Shown one piece after another: positions 53,326 to 57,942 of a stretch of DNA of 57,942 nucleotides (position 1 is its first letter; each line of letters starts with the position of its first letter). The stretch is taken from NCBI GenBank assembly GCA_004335835.1, contig RWJK01001536.1, positions 8,512 to 66,453 of the forward strand, read 5' to 3'. The translations under genes were made by a program, and so were the position numbers. Source of the stretch: Scenedesmus sp. ARA3 (Eukaryota > Chlorophyta > Chlorophyceae > Sphaeropleales > Scenedesmaceae). The notes under the pieces are model-generated. The model saw only the letters and a list, made by a program, of their open reading frames with translations. It ran no database searches and had not been told where the DNA came from.

Positions 53326-54189
53326 CAGCGATTGTCGCTGGCTGCTATTAGTGCCGGCAAAATATGGTAGTTATGGCGTTCATCACTTGCATTCAATAAA
53401 ACTTGTACCATTGAGACGTCTCTGGATATAACATGAGAGATTTGGTGCTCAAGGGTGTGCAGTGTGTTTTACGGTGCTCACTCTCCTTTCTGGTCTCAGA
53501 CCTGTGTTCAACCTTTTGTGGCGCCACACTGATGGTGCCAGGACTCACATGTAACTATCCTCTCTCATAGCCCCATGGTCCCATTGGCGCCACACCAATG
53601 CAGCCTCATGTTGTGCTGGTTGGTGCATTTCCTTCCACATCGCGGTGCGCAGCTATGCATTTACCACGGTCATTGGGGATCCTAGAGCCGTATGGATTTG
53701 TCATTTTCACAGATCCACCAGCATGGACGCTGCCGCTGCCAGCGGCGTTTTGGGCCAAACGCAGCGTACACGAATCAGGCGCCAACCGCCAACCATCATA
53801 CGCACAGGCAGCAAAGCGCACCAATGCACTAAGCTAGACACAATCTGGGTGCAGACAGATGTAGTAGTGGATTCGCAACACAATGTTATGTCTTAGAGTA
53901 TTGATACTGACCACCAGGAGAGGCAGGCCAGCACACAGATGACACTTGCACAATGCTGGAATTGTGCTGCGCCATGCCCTAGCCCTGCGCTAGCCCTGCG
54001 CATGCATGCATGCAAACAGACACGCCTGCCTCATTCTTATGAAGCACGCAAGGCGATGAAACTTCACCCCAGGTATCATTGACACACAGCATGTCAGCTG
54101 TGTGCAAGCCAGCACAGCTGAAAATGCAAAAAAAGCGCAGCTGCAGCACCTGGTGACACACGCCGCAGTATACATTTGCTGTCCTGCTC
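53326..54189. other. intergenic stretch without a recognised gene
   Basis: Short open frames on both strands show no family resemblance. GGCGCCA words recur (53520, 53585). Nothing else is supported. Confidence 0.45.
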
Positions 54190-55010
54190 ACTAGACTGTC
54201 CTGTAGGCAGCAAAACCCACCCGGGCAGCAGCACAAACCGCTGCAGCACCAAGGGCGCATCAGACTGTCCTGCAGGCAGCAGGAGCGCCAGCAGCAGCAC
54301 TCACAGCTGAAGCACCAAGAGCAGCAGCAGCACCCACATCTCGAATGAACATATTGCTCAAGTGCCCAGTGCCCACACACCGTCCTGCAGGTAGCCAGGC
54401 CAGCAGCAGCACTGACTGATGCAGCACCAAGGGCAGCAGCAGCACCCACATCTGCAAACAAATCTGTTGCTCAAGTGCCAGGTGCCGCACACCGTCCTGC
54501 AGGCAGCTGCGCCAGCAGCAGCACTCACAGCTGAAGCACCAAGAGCAGCAGCAGCACCCAGATCTAGAAACACATCTGTTGTTCAAGTGCCAAGTGCCAC
54601 ACACCGTCCTGCAGGCAGCCTGGCCAGCAGCAGCACTCACAGCTGCAGCACCAAGGGCAGCAGCAGCACCCACGTCTGTTCAAATATATGTCGCCGAACC
54701 AGCTACTTACACCCACACTGTCAAGCAGGCAGCTGGCAGCAGCACTGACTGATGCAGCACCAAGGGCAGCAGCAGCACCCACGTTTGGACAAATGTATGT
54801 CGCCGAAAACCTGCTACTTTCACCCACACTGTCCAGCAGGCAGCTGGCAGCAGCACTAACAACAGCAGCACTGACAGCAGCAGCACTGACAACAGCAGCG
54901 GCATGCATGTCTGAACAGATGTTGCTGCAATAGCCCTGCTCCATTCACCACACCGTCCACCAGGCATCAGGCAGCAGCAGCACTAACAGCAGCGGCGGCA
55001 CCCACATCCG
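54190..55010 (-). repeat. about seven copies of a 105-118-bp repeat
   Basis: Units centred near 54300, 54415, 54530, 54645, 54760, 54860 and 54985 share, on the minus strand, CTGCAGGACGGTGTG, then GATGTGGGTGCTGCTGCTGC and, in several units, CTGTGAGTGCTGCTGCTGG. One frame reads DVGAAAALGA repeatedly, and several units offer a CAG acceptor-like and a GTGAGT donor-like site. It resembles the exon-edge arrays elsewhere, but no parent exon was recognised in the window. Confidence 0.8.
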
Positions 55011-56373
55011 GACATACACTACTGCAGCAGGTCTGCTGCTACAATTACCCGCACCCCATCCCCATCCAAAGCACCAGTGTCCCCAACATTTGGGCAAGTT
55101 AATATATAAAGGCATGCACATGCCAAAGAGGCAGCAGCAAGCTTTACCCCAACCCTGACGGGCAACTGGCGCCGCCCACGCACGGTACGGCAAACACAGC
55201 TGCCACATCATCATCACGTTACCCATCACGCCATAGCATCAACGCCATCTGCCCCGCGCCCCAATGGAGCCGCCACAGATGTGATGCAATGCTGCAGTCA
55301 GCAGGCGATACAGCAGCACGGCCTGTGTAGCTTCAAACTAGCAGCCCGCGAGGTCCTGGAGAGAACAGCCAGCGACCAATGACCAAGAATACTTCATAAG
55401 TGCTGCAGCAAACACAGCCGCCACAGATGTGATGCAATGCTGCAGTCAGCAGGCGATACAGCAGCACGGCCGGCATCGCTGCCACAAGTGCAGCCTGCGG
55501 TGGTTTGTACCAAAAACATCCAGACCTACAAACAAGGGTACTTCAGAAGTCTTGCAGCGAGTACAGCTGCATGCTGGTACATGTGCAGACACATTCGTAC
55601 TTCTGCTGCAGCCAAGCAGCATCTGCGCCAACCACCAAGCCTGCTAACATGGCAATACAGTGCTACCATTGCAGACACCTTCCTACTTCTGCTGCAGTCA
55701 CGCAGCATTTGCGCCAACCACCGAGCCTGGTAACATAGCAATACCGTGCTACTGACAGCTATCAAGGTGCCACCGACACTGCCAAAAAGCATCTGCAGTG
55801 CAACTCTGAATCTATCACGATGTCTGTAATGACACACAACAACCCACAAGTTCAGGCCTGAATACAACAGGCAAAGACCACAAGCCTGCTGTGCAGCCAG
55901 CGGAAGTGAACCAAGCAAAACGTCTGACCCGCTGGCTGAATCAGCAGCTGCACTGCTGATCAAATACACTTTCTGTACTGCTGTTCATACTGTGCCATGT
56001 GTGGGGGACAGCATGAGGCGTCCAGGCCTCAAGCAGTAACAGAGCATGCAGCACACAGCACAGCACAGCACAGCACAGCACAGCACAGCACAGCACAGCA
56101 AGCACAGCGCAGCACAGCAAGCACAGCGCAGCACACGAAGATCAACCTTGTGCCAACCCTGCAGCGGGGTACAATCCAGTATGCTCCAAATTGCAGCTGT
56201 GGTTGAACCAAGTGCCGCACAGTCAATGCACATCACCAGAAGTGTGGCACAATCTAGAATGCTCCGGCCAAATATAGCACGGTCAACGTGCACTACCAAA
56301 AAAAAGTACGATCCTGTATGCTGCAAACAGAATGTCGCACAGTCAACATGCCTCACCCAGACCTGCTGGAGAG
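55011..56373. other. region with short repeats, no recognised gene
   Basis: A 65-bp block with AACACAGCCGCCACAGATGTG-like sequence shortened here is present twice (about 55265-55320 and 55418-55470). Related ATTTGCGCCAACCACC segments occur at 55623 and 55708. A CAGCA pentamer run lies at 56056-56134. No gene is supported. Confidence 0.45.
56056..56134 (+). repeat. (CAGCA)n microsatellite
   Basis: About nine perfect CAGCA units followed by imperfect ones. It is the reverse-complement orientation of the GCTGT pentamers in the PP2C-kinase intron. Confidence 0.92.
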
Positions 56374-56905
56374 CTCAAACATGCACTGTTTTGGGTTCAG
56401 CTCAGAGCAAATACTTCATCAAGGACATGTGTATCCAACACAGAGACGTCACCCTTTGCAGGTGATCCTGCTCAGACATGCACAATTCGGCTCAGCTCAG
56501 AGCTAGCACATGATCAAGAACTGTGTGCCCAATACAGAGACGTCACCCTTTGCAGGTAATCAAGCTCATCAGCATACCTGCTGCTGACATCACCATATCA
56601 AGCTCAGCAAACCTGCAGGGCCTGAGGCCGCTCAGAACTCAAACATGCACTGTTTTGAGTTCAGCCCGGAGCTACTAGCGATAGTAGCGCATGATCAATG
56701 ACTGTGTAATCATCACAGAGACGTCACCCTTTGCAGTTGTTCAAGCTCAGCCAACCTGCTGCTAACATCACCAAATGAAGCTCAGCAAACCTGCAGGGCC
56801 TGAGCCCTCTGGACAGCTCAAGCCTGCACTGTTTTGGGTTCAGCTCAGAGCATGTACTTAATAAGAAACTGTCTATGCATCAAAGAGGCACCACCCTCTG
56901 AAGAA
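56365..56905 (+). repeat. four-copy tandem repeat, unit about 120-180 bp
   Basis: Units carry CAAACATGCACTGTTTTGGG, TTCAGCTCAGAGC, an ACAGAGACGTCACCCTTTGCAG block and GCTCAGCAAACCTGC. Starts are near 56376, 56485 (partial), 56640 and 56818. No reading frame is kept across units. Confidence 0.85.
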
Positions 56906-57593
56906 TTCTAGTATGCTAAGCTATGCTCAGCAAACCTGCTGCTGCTGGCATCGCCAAGGCCTTCAGCAGCAGCAACAAGTCACGCAGCGCAGCGCAGCAC
57001 AGCTCAGCGCAAGTCGAAAGCTCAACACGACTGCTCATCCTCGAAGCAGGCCATGAGCAAAGAATATACCCAAACTGCTGCGTTGACGATGCACAGCAAC
57101 ATCCACAGCAGAATATACCATTCGCAATGAAGGCCCACCCCACGAAGGCATACAGAGCTGCAGATGCAGCCTGTGCAGTTGCCTGAACAGATCCCAGCAC
57201 CAGCTACAACACATGTTGACAGATGTCGCAGCAAATCGCTGCGTGCGCAGCTCGCACAACCAAGCAGGAGCCACATATGCACCACAATTGCATCAGCAGC
57301 CAATTGATAGCACCAATTGACGCAACTGCCACTTCCTACTGCCCACAAAGGCTCCATAGCCAGCTAGCCGTCTGTATCCAAATCTTGCAAACAAGGAAGA
57401 GTAGAAACAATGGCATGGCACCATGCTAGCCCTACCAGAAAGAAGCGATGCAAAGCGCACACATCTCAGGGCGCGGTCATGCGCGCATCTGCAAGTAACA
57501 CTGACAGCCTCTGTCAGAGGCAACTTTGCTGCTCAACCAATAGGCACATCATCCCTAGCATTTCATCTCGTCCCAACACTGTGCATCCATCAG
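56906..57593. other. intergenic sequence without a recognised gene
   Basis: Short open frames only. Nothing matches a known family on either strand. Confidence 0.45.
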
Positions 57594-57942
57594 TCAGAAG
57601 TTCAACAGCATCAGCAGTGACGCACTGCCATGCTCAACGGCTGCATCACAAAGAGCTGCTGCTGCTGCTGCGCCACCGCAGCAGCCTGACGCCGCTCCTG
57701 CTGCTGCTGCAGCGCCGGCTGCTCCCGCAGCACCACCAGCCACCACCTGCGTCAGCAGTGACGCACTGCCATGCTCAACGACTGCATCACAAAGCGCTGC
57801 GGCTGCGGCTGCCGCTGCGCCGCCACAGCAGCCTGCAGCGCCTGCCGCTCCCGCAGCACCACAAGCCACCGCCTGCATCAGTAGTTATGTACATACCATG
57901 CTCAAAGGCTGCATCACAGAGCGCCGCTGCTGCTGCTGCTGC
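57594..57942 (-). repeat. tandem coding-like repeat running off the right edge
   Basis: Two full units of about 126-135 bp and the start of a third share, on the minus strand, GTGCTGCGGGAGC, a Gln/Ala-rich middle, then TTTGTGATGCAG and TTGAGCATGGCAGTGCG. One frame reads LREQPALQQQQERRQAA and LRERQALQAAVAAQRQ (coiled-coil-like) up to a TGA; another reads an unbroken Ala/Gly-rich 94 aa. Given the habit of this genome, these may be downstream copies of an exon tail whose parent gene lies beyond the right edge on the minus strand. Confidence 0.55.

Noticed and set aside
54190..55010. Cys-rich protein of about 160 aa on the minus strand
   Set aside because: The frame is one of three equally open readings of a tandem repeat; cysteine runs come from CTG/TGC units.

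Overview
The window looks like nuclear DNA of a chlorophycean green alga (Sphaeropleales/Chlamydomonadales type). Grounds: intron-dense genes with GTGAGT/GTGCGT donors and TGCAG acceptors, exons full of CAG/AGC/GCA codon runs (poly-Q, poly-S, poly-A), TGTAA polyadenylation motifs after stop codons, plastid-targeted proteins, and kinase families typical of these algae. The species is not identified. There are two assembly gaps (23621-23990 and 37493-37532).

Layout from left to right. The 5' part of a methionine aminopeptidase 2 gene lies on the minus strand (315-1618). A single-exon gene follows (3682-4893) whose protein carries four GRFxV motifs and one RVxF motif. A gene-poor TG-rich stretch runs to about 11.4 kb. 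Next is a bifunctional 6-phosphofructo-2-kinase/fructose-2,6-bisphosphatase (11409-20617, 15 exons seen, first exon(s) not found), then a GAF/PAS TKL-type protein kinase (21516-30279, 12 exons). After another gene-poor stretch holding a 192-bp palindrome come three minus-strand genes: a membrane protein with two PAN/apple-like domains (34425-36497), a small plastid/thylakoid-type protein (38732-39686) and a plastid SufE (41591-43920). SufE is divergent from a 2069-aa PP2C-TM-kinase fusion gene (44393-52975, 7 exons). The last 5 kb is mostly tandem repeats, possibly the 3' side of a minus-strand gene lying beyond the right edge.

The most striking feature is that introns here are built from tandem copies of the neighbouring exon edge. 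Acceptor-side copies lie upstream of the working exon and donor-side copies lie downstream of it. I count more than 20 such copies in MetAP2, PFK2/FBPase2, GAF-TKL, SufE and PP2C-kinase. The best case is five 86-bp copies of the P-loop exon of PFK2, all without indels, all ending at the same 5' splice site, all phase-compatible with the flanking exons, and differing mostly at synonymous sites while the intronic half of the same repeat unit is much more diverged. All exon models were built by hand from splice consensus, reading phase and family resemblance. Reading phases close exactly across every gene, but no transcript data were available.

Functionally the window mixes signalling (GAF-TKL kinase, PP2C-kinase, a candidate kinase/phosphatase docking scaffold), sugar-phosphate regulation (PFK2/FBPase2), plastid Fe-S assembly (SufE) and protein N-terminal processing (MetAP2). 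Nothing suggests an operon-like unit; the neighbours are ordinary nuclear genes.
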